Below, piece after piece: positions 14,591 to 21,977 of a stretch of 21,977 nucleotides of DNA (positions are counted from its first letter, which is position 1; every line of letters starts with the position of its first letter). Both the position numbers and the translations under genes were made by a program. Source of the DNA: Atlantibacter sp032075065. Lineage in GTDB: Bacteria > Pseudomonadota > Gammaproteobacteria > Enterobacterales > Enterobacteriaceae. Below the pieces are notes generated by a model that had not been told where the DNA came from, did not search any database, and saw nothing but the letters and a program-made list of their open reading frames with translations. The stretch covers positions 1 to 21,977 of the forward strand of contig NZ_DAMAZC010000053.1 in NCBI RefSeq assembly GCF_032075065.1, in the 5' to 3' direction.

Positions 14591-15831
14591 CGGGCACTCC
14601 TTGTAAACGCCTGCGCCTTTTCCAGACGCGTTTCGTAGTCAATCCGTAACAACAGCATGATCGCGGTCGACATAATAATTAAGCTGGAACCGCCGTAACT
14701 GATCAGCGGCAGCGTCAGGCCTTTGGTCGGCAACATCCCCGCCGCCGCCCCGACGTTTACCAGCGCCTGGAAGCTAAACCAGATACCGATGGAACACGCC
14801 AGGAACCCGGAAAAACGCTGATCGATCTCCAGCGCGCGACGGCCAATCGACATGGCGCGAAAAGCGACGAAGAATACCATCAAAAGGGCCAGTACTACAC
14901 CGATATACCCCAGCTCTTCGCCGATGATGGAGAAGATGAAGTCGGTATGCGCTTCCGGCAGATACTCCAGTTTTTGTACCGAATTCCCTAATCCCTGTCC
15001 CCACAGCTCGCCGCGACCAAACGCCATCAGCGATTGCGTTAACTGGTAGCCGCTGCCGAACGGATCTTCCCACGGGTTCCAGAATGAGGTCACACGCCGG
15101 ATACGATAAGGCTCCGCGAGGATCAGCAGCACCACCGCCGAGATCCCCATGCCGATAATGGCGATGAACTGCCAGAGCTTAGCCCCCGCCAGGAACAGCA
15201 TGGCCAGAGTAGTAACAAACAGCACCACCACCGTACCGAGATCAGGCTGGGCCAACAGCAGCACCGCCATTACCAGGATCACGCCCATCGGTTTTAAAAA
15301 TCCGCGCAGGTTGTTTCGAACTTCATCAACCTTACGCACCAGGTAGTTAGACAGATAACAAAACAGCGATAACTTGGAAAACTCAGCTGGCTGGATACGC
15401 AGCGGGCCGAGGGCGATCCAGCGCGATGCACCGTTAACTGAGCTACCCACCACCAGTACAATCAGTAGCATCACGATAGACGCGATCAGCAATGCGGCGC
15501 TGTAACGCTGCCAGACTTCCATCGGCATTCGCAGCGTGACCATCGCCAGCATAAATGCCAGGAAGATATAGATCGCGTCACGCTTGGCGAACAGGAACGG
15601 ATCGTCCGCCAGCCTTTGACCCACGGGCATTGACGCCGAGGTCACCATAATAAAGCCTACCGCCGCCAGGCCCAGCGTCAGCCACAGCAGCGTGCGGTCA
15701 TACATCACGAGGCTATTGGCGTCTTTATCTCTGGACCCCATTACCCAGCCTTTCAGCGCCACAAACAGCCAGGCCAGGATACCGAATCCCGGAAAGCGTG
15801 GAACGCGCAGGCGAGGAAGAGACAACCGCAT
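14587..15831 (-). CDS. ftsW: FtsW, septal SEDS peptidoglycan glycosyltransferase
   Basis: FtsW polymerises lipid II at the septum together with FtsI. It is a SEDS-family membrane protein with about ten membrane helices and is 414 residues long, as in E. coli. Key SEDS residues are present: Arg145 and Lys153 in the stretch PLRIQPAEFSK, and the catalytic Asp297 in EAHTDFIFSIIGEELGY. The basic N-terminal cytoplasmic tail carries LPRLRVPRFPGF. The region near the C-terminus holds the signature GLTLPLISYGGSSL. Its ATG shares one base with the murD stop (TGATG at 15831), and its stop overlaps murG. Confidence 0.98.
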   Translation of the reverse strand: MRLSLPRLRVPRFPGFGILAWLFVALKGWVMGSRDKDANSLVMYDRTLLWLTLGLAAVGFIMVTSASMPVGQRLADDPFLFAKRDAIYIFLAFMLAMVTLRMPMEVWQRYSAALLIASIVMLLIVLVVGSSVNGASRWIALGPLRIQPAEFSKLSLFCYLSNYLVRKVDEVRNNLRGFLKPMGVILVMAVLLLAQPDLGTVVVLFVTTLAMLFLAGAKLWQFIAIIGMGISAVVLLILAEPYRIRRVTSFWNPWEDPFGSGYQLTQSLMAFGRGELWGQGLGNSVQKLEYLPEAHTDFIFSIIGEELGYIGVVLALLMVFFVAFRAMSIGRRALEIDQRFSGFLACSIGIWFSFQALVNVGAAAGMLPTKGLTLPLISYGGSSLIIMSTAIMLLLRIDYETRLEKAQAFTRSAR

Positions 15832-17147
15832 CAGCCTAACTCCTTCGCCAGGCGGGTAAATACATCGCCGCGTTGCTCAAAGTTTTTAAACTGATCAAGG
15901 CTGGCGCAGGCGGGCGACAGCAGCACCATATCCCCGGGCTGCACCTTGCTGGCGATAATATTCATGGCATCTTCCATGGTCGCCGTTTGCTGCGCCACTT
16001 CCGGACGCAGCGCAGCCAGTTCCGCGCCGTCGCGACCAAAACAGTAAAGACGAATACGATCGCCCTGCAAATAGCGGTTGAGCGGAGAAAAGTCGGCGGA
16101 TTTACCGTCGCCGCCCAGCAGCAGGTGCAGGGTGCCGTCGATATGCAAACCATTAAGCGCCGCTTCGGTGCTGCCGACGTTAGTGGCTTTGGAATCGTTG
16201 ATCCAACGCACGCCGTTATGGTCGTAAGCCAGCTGGAAGCGGTGCGCAAGGCCGGTAAAAGTGGTCAGCGCTTTCAGGCTGCTGGAGCGCGGCAGACCTA
16301 CGGCATCGGCTAAGGCCAGCGCCGCCAGGGCGTTGGTATAGTTGTGACGACCGACAATTTTCATCTCTTTCGCGTTAAGGATCTTCTCGCCTTTCACCCG
16401 CAGCCAGGTGTCGCCCTGCTGATGATTGAGATGGTAATCCCCTACGTCGATGCCGAAGCTCACGCAGCGCTCGTCCGCTCCGCGTACCGGCATGGTCAGC
16501 GCGTCGTCGGCGTTGACCACGCAGACCTCGGCATTTTCATAAATCTTGAGTTTTGCCGCGCGATATTGCTGAAGGCCGAAGGGATAGCGATCCATATGAT
16601 CTTCGGTGACGTTCAGCACCGTAGCGGCTTTGGCGCGCAGGCTGTACGTCGTTTCCAGCTGGAAGCTGGAGAGTTCGAGCACATACAGCTCTTTTTCCGC
16701 ATCCAGCAGCATCAGCGCTGGCAGGCCGATATTGCCGCCCACGCCGACGCTGACGCCCGCCGCTTTTGCCATTTCGCCCACCAGAGTGGTGACGGTGCTT
16801 TTGCCGTTTGAACCAGTGATGGCAACAATGGGTGCCTGCGCTTCGCGGCAGAACAGTTCGATATCGCCAATGATTTCGACGCCTGCGTCCGCGGCGGCAC
16901 TGAGTGAGGGATGCGCCAGCGCCATACCTGGGCTGGCGATAATCAGATCCGCATTCAGCAGCCACTCATCGTTTAGCGAACCCAGATGACGCTCAACGGT
17001 TTCAGGAAGATTATCAAGGCCCGGCGGCGCCTGGCGGGTATCCATCACGCGCGGCGTCACGCCGCGCGCCAGGAAGAAGTCCACGCAGGAAAGCCCGGTT
17101 AATCCGAGACCAATGATGACGACCTTCTTACCCTGATAATCTGCCAT
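15831..17147 (-). CDS. murD: UDP-N-acetylmuramoyl-L-alanine--D-glutamate ligase
   Basis: MurD adds D-glutamate to UDP-MurNAc-L-Ala in the cytosol. Its 438 residues match E. coli MurD. The N-terminal UDP-binding loop is IIGLGLTGLS (residues 11-20), the ATP loop is TGSNGKSTVTT (111-121), and the central domain has NVTEDHMDRY and GRHNYTNALAA. The C-terminal domain contains NDSKATNVGSTEAAL and LLLGGDGKSADF, and ends with SPACASLDQFKNFEQRGD. The position of the carbamylated lysine (Lys198 in E. coli) falls in YRAAKLKIY. It starts two bases after the mraY stop and shares one base with the ftsW start. Confidence 0.98.
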   Translation of the reverse strand: MADYQGKKVVIIGLGLTGLSCVDFFLARGVTPRVMDTRQAPPGLDNLPETVERHLGSLNDEWLLNADLIIASPGMALAHPSLSAAADAGVEIIGDIELFCREAQAPIVAITGSNGKSTVTTLVGEMAKAAGVSVGVGGNIGLPALMLLDAEKELYVLELSSFQLETTYSLRAKAATVLNVTEDHMDRYPFGLQQYRAAKLKIYENAEVCVVNADDALTMPVRGADERCVSFGIDVGDYHLNHQQGDTWLRVKGEKILNAKEMKIVGRHNYTNALAALALADAVGLPRSSSLKALTTFTGLAHRFQLAYDHNGVRWINDSKATNVGSTEAALNGLHIDGTLHLLLGGDGKSADFSPLNRYLQGDRIRLYCFGRDGAELAALRPEVAQQTATMEDAMNIIASKVQPGDMVLLSPACASLDQFKNFEQRGDVFTRLAKELG

Positions 17148-17149
17148 GA

Positions 17150-18232
17150 TTAACGTACCTTCAGCGTCGCCAGGCCAATCAGCACCAGCATCAGCGAAAT
17201 AATCCAGAAGCGCACAATTACGCGCGGCTCCGGCCAGCCTTTCAGTTCATAGTGATGGTGAATCGGGGCCATGCGGAAAATACGTTGTCCGCGCAGCTTG
17301 AACGATCCGACCTGCAGGATCACTGACAGGGTCTCCACGACAAACACGCCGCCCATGATCACCAGCAAGAACTCCTGGCGCAGCAGTACCGCGATAATGC
17401 CCAACGCGCCGCCCAGTGCCAGAGAACCGACGTCGCCCATAAAGACCTGCGCCGGATAGGTGTTGAACCACAGGAAGCCAAGCCCCGCGCCGACAATCGC
17501 CGTACAGACAATCACCAGTTCGCCGGCATGCCGTAAATAAGGAATGTGCAGATAGCTGGCGAAGTTCATGTTGCCGGTCGCCCAGGCTACCAGCGCAAAA
17601 CCGGCCGCCACAAACACGGTGGGCATAATCGCCAGGCCATCCAGGCCGTCGGTGAGGTTGACCGCATTGCCGGTGCCGACAATCACGAAATAGGCCAGAA
17701 TCACGTAGAAGATGCCCAGTTGCGGCATCACGTCTTTAAAGAACGGCACCACCAGTTCGGTCGCTGGGGTATCTTTGCCCGCCATATACAGGGCAAACGC
17801 CACGGTCAGGGCGATCACCGACATCCAGAAGTATTTCCAGCGGGCGATCAGGCCCTTAGTGTCTTTACGCACCACTTTGCGATAATCATCCACAAAGCCG
17901 ACCGCGCCATATCCCACCAGCACGAACAGCACGCACCAGACGTAAGGGTTGGAAGGATAAGCCCACAGCAGCACCGAAACCACGATTGAGGTCAGGATCA
18001 TAATCCCGCCCATGGTCGGCGTGCCGCGCTTGCTGAAGTGCGACTCCGGCCCGTCATTACGCACGACCTGGCCGAAGGACAATTTTTGCAGGTGCGCAAT
18101 CATGCGCGGCCCCATCCATAAAGAGATAAACAGAGCGGTCAGCAGGCTGACAATGGCGCGAAACGTCAGATAAGAAAAGACGTTGAAGCCGGAATAATAT
18201 TTGACCAAATGCTCGGCCAGCCAAACTAACAT
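17150..18232 (-). CDS. mraY: MraY, phospho-MurNAc-pentapeptide translocase
   Basis: MraY transfers phospho-MurNAc-pentapeptide from UDP to undecaprenyl phosphate, making lipid I in the inner membrane. At 360 residues it equals the E. coli enzyme, with about ten membrane helices. Catalytic and Mg-binding residues are Asp115 and Asp116 in VGFVDDYRKV, Asp267 in VFMGDVGSLALGG, and the conserved NLTDGLDGLA (192-201) and PIHHHYELKG (323-332) loops. The N-terminus carries the SKRGTPTMGG motif. The ATG at 18232 overlaps the murF TAG stop by seven bases (ATGTTAG). Confidence 0.98.
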   Translation of the reverse strand: MLVWLAEHLVKYYSGFNVFSYLTFRAIVSLLTALFISLWMGPRMIAHLQKLSFGQVVRNDGPESHFSKRGTPTMGGIMILTSIVVSVLLWAYPSNPYVWCVLFVLVGYGAVGFVDDYRKVVRKDTKGLIARWKYFWMSVIALTVAFALYMAGKDTPATELVVPFFKDVMPQLGIFYVILAYFVIVGTGNAVNLTDGLDGLAIMPTVFVAAGFALVAWATGNMNFASYLHIPYLRHAGELVIVCTAIVGAGLGFLWFNTYPAQVFMGDVGSLALGGALGIIAVLLRQEFLLVIMGGVFVVETLSVILQVGSFKLRGQRIFRMAPIHHHYELKGWPEPRVIVRFWIISLMLVLIGLATLKVR

Positions 18233-19584
18233 GTCGCGTTCTCCTGTAATGCGCGAACCACCTCTTCCATGGCAGAGCTGCGTGAACCCTTCACTAAAAT
18301 CGTCATAATGGTATGTTCCGCGCGTAGCGCCCTGAGGCGTTCGATCACGGCTTTTTTATCCTGGTAATGTTCGCCTACGCCGCTGGCCTGGCTCAAAATT
18401 TCGCTGGCTTTGCCGACGCTTAATACTTTGTCGATATTCGCGGCTTTCGCCGCTTCGCCCACTTCGCGATGGCAGGCGTCGGACTCTGCGCCCAACTCCG
18501 CCATGTCGCCCACGACCATCACCCGGTAGCCCGGCATTTCGCTCAGCACCTGCGCAGCGGCGGTCATAGAGCCGACGTTGGCGTTATAGCTGTCGTCCAG
18601 CAGCAGCTGGTTTTCCGCCAGTTGGACCGGGAACAGGCGACCGGGCACAGCTTTTAATTTCGCCAGCCCGGCTTTAATGGCGTCATGGCTTGCGCCCACC
18701 GCCGTCGCCAGCGCGCTCGCCGCAAGGGCATTGGCGATATTGTGGCGTCCCGGCAGGGGCAGCAGCACATCTACATCGCCGGTCGGGGTGACGATAGTCA
18801 ACTCGGTGCCGTGGCTGGTGATATGGATATTAGTGGCGCTGAAATCGCTTCCGGCGGCATTGGGTGAAAAACGCCATACTTTGCGATCGCCGATAACCGC
18901 CTGCCAGTTCAGCCAGTCGTTATTATCCGCGTTCAGGATCGCGATGCCGTCGGTGGTCAGGCCGGAGAAAATCTCCCCTTTCGCTTTCGCGACGCCCGCC
19001 AGCGAACCAAATCCTTCCAGATGCGCGGCGGCGAGGTTATTCACCAGCGCCGCTTCCGGACGCGTCAAACCAACGGTCCAGGCGATCTCGCCCTGGTGGT
19101 TAGCGCCCAGTTCAATCACCGCGTACTGATGCTCCGGCGTCAGACGCAGCAATGTCATCGGCACGCCAATGTCATTATTTAGATTGCCTGCGGTAAAAAG
19201 CGTGTTGCCACATTCACTGAGGATCGCCGCCGCCATCTCTTTGACGGAGGTTTTGCCGGAAGAGCCGGTTAACGCCACAATGCGCGCCGGAACCTGCGAG
19301 CGTACCCACGCCGCCAGTTCGCCGAACGCGAGGCGCGTGTCGCTAACGATAATCTGCGGCAGCGCCGCGTCTACCGGGCGGCTGACCAGCAACGCGCCAG
19401 CCCCGCCCTGCTGCGCGGTTTGCGCAAAATCATGGGCGTCAAAACGCTCGCCTTTGAGCGCCACAAACAGGCAACCCGGCGTCAATTTACGGGTATCGGT
19501 GGTGACCGCGTCGATAACGCGATCTTCACCACGCAACTCGCCGCCCAGCAGCGTGGCGAGTTTTTCCAGAGAAACCGGGATCAT
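18226..19584 (-). CDS. murF: UDP-MurNAc-tripeptide--D-alanyl-D-alanine ligase
   Basis: MurF adds D-Ala-D-Ala, made by DdlB, to UDP-MurNAc-tripeptide, finishing the soluble pentapeptide precursor. Its 452 residues equal E. coli MurF. Features are the N-terminal DTRKLTPGCLFVALKG (substrate domain), the ATP loop TGSSGKTSVKEM (106-117), ELGANHQGEI and the conserved NLAAAHLEGFGS in the central domain. The C-terminal domain holds LLDDSYNANVGSM and VVGDMAELG. The start overlaps the murE stop as ATGA (19581-19584). The 3' end overlaps mraY. Confidence 0.98.
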   Translation of the reverse strand: MIPVSLEKLATLLGGELRGEDRVIDAVTTDTRKLTPGCLFVALKGERFDAHDFAQTAQQGGAGALLVSRPVDAALPQIIVSDTRLAFGELAAWVRSQVPARIVALTGSSGKTSVKEMAAAILSECGNTLFTAGNLNNDIGVPMTLLRLTPEHQYAVIELGANHQGEIAWTVGLTRPEAALVNNLAAAHLEGFGSLAGVAKAKGEIFSGLTTDGIAILNADNNDWLNWQAVIGDRKVWRFSPNAAGSDFSATNIHITSHGTELTIVTPTGDVDVLLPLPGRHNIANALAASALATAVGASHDAIKAGLAKLKAVPGRLFPVQLAENQLLLDDSYNANVGSMTAAAQVLSEMPGYRVMVVGDMAELGAESDACHREVGEAAKAANIDKVLSVGKASEILSQASGVGEHYQDKKAVIERLRALRAEHTIMTILVKGSRSSAMEEVVRALQENATC

Positions 19585-21068
19585 GCCACCACTCCCAACA
19601 GACGCGCGGCGGTCACACGATCTGAATAGTCCAGACGACGAGCGCCGACGATTTGATAATCTTCATGGCCTTTACCGGCAATCAGCACCACGTCGTTTTC
19701 TCTAGCCTGCATAATGGAGTTAGTTACCGCTTCAGCGCGGCCTTCGACAGCGCGCGCACGCCCTGCATCCAGCATGCCCGCCAGAATATCGGTGATGATC
19801 GCTTTGGGATCTTCGGTACGCGGGTTGTCATCGGTGACCACAACCACATCGGCGAACTGCTCGGCGATGGCGCCCATCAGCGGACGTTTGCCTTTATCGC
19901 GATCGCCGCCGCAGCCGAAGACGCACCACAGTTTACCGGCGCAGTGTAAACGCGCGGCTTGCAACGCTTTTTCCAGCGCGTCAGGAGTATGGGCGTAATC
20001 CACAACCACGGTAGGCTTGTTCGGCGCGCTGAACACTTCCATGCGGCCGCATACCGGTTGCAGACGGGACGCGGTTTCCAGCAGTGCCGGAAGCGGATAA
20101 TCCAGCGCCAGCAGCGTACCCAACGCCAGCAACAGGTTGCTGACGTTGAATGCGCCCATCAGGCGGCTTTCGATTTCGCCGTTGCCCCAGGAGGAGTCGA
20201 AGCGGATGGTCGCGCCGCTGTCGTGGTAGCGCACCTCGCTGGCTTTCAGCCAGCGGCCCCGGCAGGCTGGGTTAATATTGTCTTCCATCGAGACCGCAAC
20301 GGCGTCCGGCAATTTCGCCAGCCAGCGGCGGCCCACCTCATCATCGGCATTGATGATCGACTGGCCGTAGTGATGCGAAGAGAACAGCAGCCATTTCGCA
20401 GCTTCGTAGCTCTCCATATCGCCGTGATAATCCAGATGATCGCGGCTCAAATTGGTAAACACTGAGGCCGCGAATTTCAGCGCGGCGACGCGGTGTTGCA
20501 CCAGACCGTGGGAGGAGACTTCCATGGCGGCGAAAGTCGCGCCCTGGTCCGCCAGGCCGCCCAATACTTGCTGCACATCCACCGCAGAACCGGTGGTGTT
20601 TTCGGTCGGGCTGATTTTACCCAACAGGCCATTGCCCACGGTGCCCATCACGGCGCTGGTTTCGCCCAGCAGCTGGCTCCACTGCGCCAGTAATTGCGTA
20701 GTGGTGGTTTTACCGTTGGTGCCCGTCACGCCGACCAGGCGCAGTTGCTGGCTCGGCTCGTGATAAAAACGCCCCGCCAGCGCGGATAACCGTTCATTTA
20801 ACTGTTCGAGAAAGATAACCGGAACGCCGTGAATTTCACGGACTTCACCGTCAGTGGCTTCGCCTTTCGCTTCCGCCACAATGGCAGCTACACCTTGCGC
20901 TATCGCCTGCGGGATAAACCGACGCCCGTCCGCCTGATGACCGACCACGGCTACAAAAAGATCGCCTGCGGCAGCCAAACGGCTGTCGAGCGTCATTTCT
21001 CGTAGCGCGCGCGCGGGTAAACCCGTTACCCACGGCGCAAGTAGGTCGCGCAAATTACGATCTGCCAC
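19581..21068 (-). CDS. murE: UDP-MurNAc-L-Ala-D-Glu--meso-diaminopimelate ligase
   Basis: MurE adds the third residue of the wall peptide. It is 495 residues long, as in E. coli. The N-terminal domain contains DSRLAAAGDLFVA, the ATP loop is VTGTNGKTTTTQL at 114-126, and the central domain has NLSRDHLDYHG with the AAKW lysine region. DNPRTEDP at about 414-421 is the signature for meso-diaminopimelate (Gram-negative type) rather than lysine. The start is GTG (VADRNLRD), the same unusual choice as E. coli, and lies inside the end of ftsI with a 14-base overlap (21055-21068). Confidence 0.98.
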   Translation of the reverse strand: MADRNLRDLLAPWVTGLPARALREMTLDSRLAAAGDLFVAVVGHQADGRRFIPQAIAQGVAAIVAEAKGEATDGEVREIHGVPVIFLEQLNERLSALAGRFYHEPSQQLRLVGVTGTNGKTTTTQLLAQWSQLLGETSAVMGTVGNGLLGKISPTENTTGSAVDVQQVLGGLADQGATFAAMEVSSHGLVQHRVAALKFAASVFTNLSRDHLDYHGDMESYEAAKWLLFSSHHYGQSIINADDEVGRRWLAKLPDAVAVSMEDNINPACRGRWLKASEVRYHDSGATIRFDSSWGNGEIESRLMGAFNVSNLLLALGTLLALDYPLPALLETASRLQPVCGRMEVFSAPNKPTVVVDYAHTPDALEKALQAARLHCAGKLWCVFGCGGDRDKGKRPLMGAIAEQFADVVVVTDDNPRTEDPKAIITDILAGMLDAGRARAVEGRAEAVTNSIMQARENDVVLIAGKGHEDYQIVGARRLDYSDRVTAARLLGVVA

Positions 21069-21977
21069 CTGTTCCCTCTGCTTGATTGATTACAAATTCA
21101 CTTTTTTCGCCCGTCGCCAGGGCATCTGGTTCGATATTCATGGTGCGTAATACGCCGCCCATAATGGCTCCGAACACCGGTGCAGATACGGCACCACCGT
21201 AATATTTACCTGCCTGCGGGTCGTTGATGACCACCACCAACGCAAAGCGCGGATGGCTCGCCGGTGCGACGCCCGCGGTGTAAGCAATGTATTTATTGAT
21301 ATAGCGCCCGTCCGGGCCAACCTTTTTCGCCGTACCGGTCTTGATGGCGATGCGGTAACCCTTGATTGCCGCTTTCACGCCGCCGCCGCCGGGCAGCGCC
21401 ACGCTTTCCATCATATGCACCACGGTACGCACCACGGATTCATTGAAAATGCGCTCGCCGGGAACCGGCGGGTCGACTTTGGTGATCGACAGCGGGCGAT
21501 AGATGCCGTAGCTGCCAATCGTTGCGTAGACTCGCGCTAACTGTAACGGCGTTACCATTAGCCCGTAGCCGAAAGAGAAGGTGGCCCTCTCTATGTCAGA
21601 CCACCGTTGTTTTTGAGGATATAAGCCACTGCGTTCTCCGACCAACCCCAAATTGGTCGCTTTACCCAGTCCAAAACGTGAGTAAGTATCTACTAACGCT
21701 GAGGACGGCATCGCTAACGCCAGCTTTGAAACACCGACGTTACTCGACTTCTGTAACACCCCGGTCAGGGTTAATTCGCTATAGCGCGCCACGTCTTTGA
21801 TCTCATGACCATTGATGCGGTATGGCACAGTATTCAGTACGGTATTTTCATTGACCACGCCGCGCTGTAGCGCCGTCATCACCACCATCGGCTTCACCGT
21901 TGAACCCGGTTCGAAGACGTCGGTGATGGTGCGGTTACGCATAATGTCTTTCGGCGTGCCCGAGATGTTATTCGGGT
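21055..21977 (-). CDS. ftsI: FtsI (PBP3), septal peptidoglycan transpeptidase (5' partial)
   Basis: FtsI crosslinks new septal peptidoglycan and pairs with FtsW. Only the transpeptidase half is present: the frame is open to the window edge, giving about 307 residues that correspond to about 283-588 of the E. coli protein with no length change. Active-site motifs are EPGSTVKP (Ser307, Lys310), SSN in KSSNVGVSK (the second motif) and KTGT in IAIKTGTAKK (the third motif). The tail GTGGRS overlaps the murE GTG start. The N-terminal membrane anchor, the pedestal domain and the start codon lie outside the window. The visible motif residues show no sign of truncation or altered active site. Confidence 0.97.
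   Translation of the reverse strand, partial: PNNISGTPKDIMRNRTITDVFEPGSTVKPMVVMTALQRGVVNENTVLNTVPYRINGHEIKDVARYSELTLTGVLQKSSNVGVSKLALAMPSSALVDTYSRFGLGKATNLGLVGERSGLYPQKQRWSDIERATFSFGYGLMVTPLQLARVYATIGSYGIYRPLSITKVDPPVPGERIFNESVVRTVVHMMESVALPGGGGVKAAIKGYRIAIKTGTAKKVGPDGRYINKYIAYTAGVAPASHPRFALVVVINDPQAGKYYGGAVSAPVFGAIMGGVLRTMNIEPDALATGEKSEFVINQAEGTGGRS

Noticed and set aside
1..21977. Novel defence, toxin or other accessory system
   Set aside because: Every substantial stretch is accounted for by conserved core enterobacterial genes; no gap exceeds 300 bases and no unfamiliar gene was found.

Overview
The window is chromosomal DNA from a member of the Enterobacteriaceae. It is moderately GC-rich and densely coded. 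Every gene is recognisable as a close counterpart of an Escherichia coli/Salmonella-type gene, with matching lengths, overlaps and start codons. The differences are spread along the proteins, so it is a related genus or species and not E. coli itself; the genus cannot be fixed from sequence alone. Comparisons with E. coli proteins are from memory, not from an alignment.

Left block (1-3160, + strand): yggS (5' end cut by the window), yggT, yggU, rdgB and hemW, a tight operon for PLP homeostasis, a small membrane protein, a DUF167 protein, house-cleaning of ITP/XTP, and haem-associated radical SAM chemistry. It ends at a strong bidirectional terminator (3179-3216).

Right block (3232-21977, - strand): most of the division and cell wall (dcw) cluster, read from right to left as ftsI (3' half only), murE, murF, mraY, murD, ftsW, murG, murC, ddlB, ftsQ, ftsA, ftsZ, lpxC, secM, secA. 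The genes carry UDP-MurNAc-tripeptide to lipid II (murE, murF, mraY, murG, with murC/murD for earlier steps and ddlB supplying D-Ala-D-Ala), polymerise it at the septum (ftsW/ftsI), build the Z-ring (ftsQ, ftsA, ftsZ), commit lipid A synthesis (lpxC), and control and provide the Sec motor (secM/secA). From ftsI to ftsQ most genes overlap or lie within 2 bases of each other. Longer gaps occur only at murG/murC, ftsA/ftsZ, ftsZ/lpxC (holding a clear promoter), lpxC/secM (holding a terminator) and secM/secA (holding the SecM-controlled leader).

The window does not appear to hold a new biological system: there are no mobile elements, RNA genes, CRISPR arrays or foreign-looking genes. The most unusual point is the layout. 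The yggS-hemW operon runs head-on into secA, where E. coli and its close relatives have mutT after secA and keep the yggS-hemW operon far away. This implies a chromosomal rearrangement with a breakpoint at about 3161-3231, or an assembly join. Smaller points are a natural SecM arrest-peptide variant with a well-formed stem hiding the secA ribosome binding site, and a changed residue in the LpxC C-terminal degradation tail.
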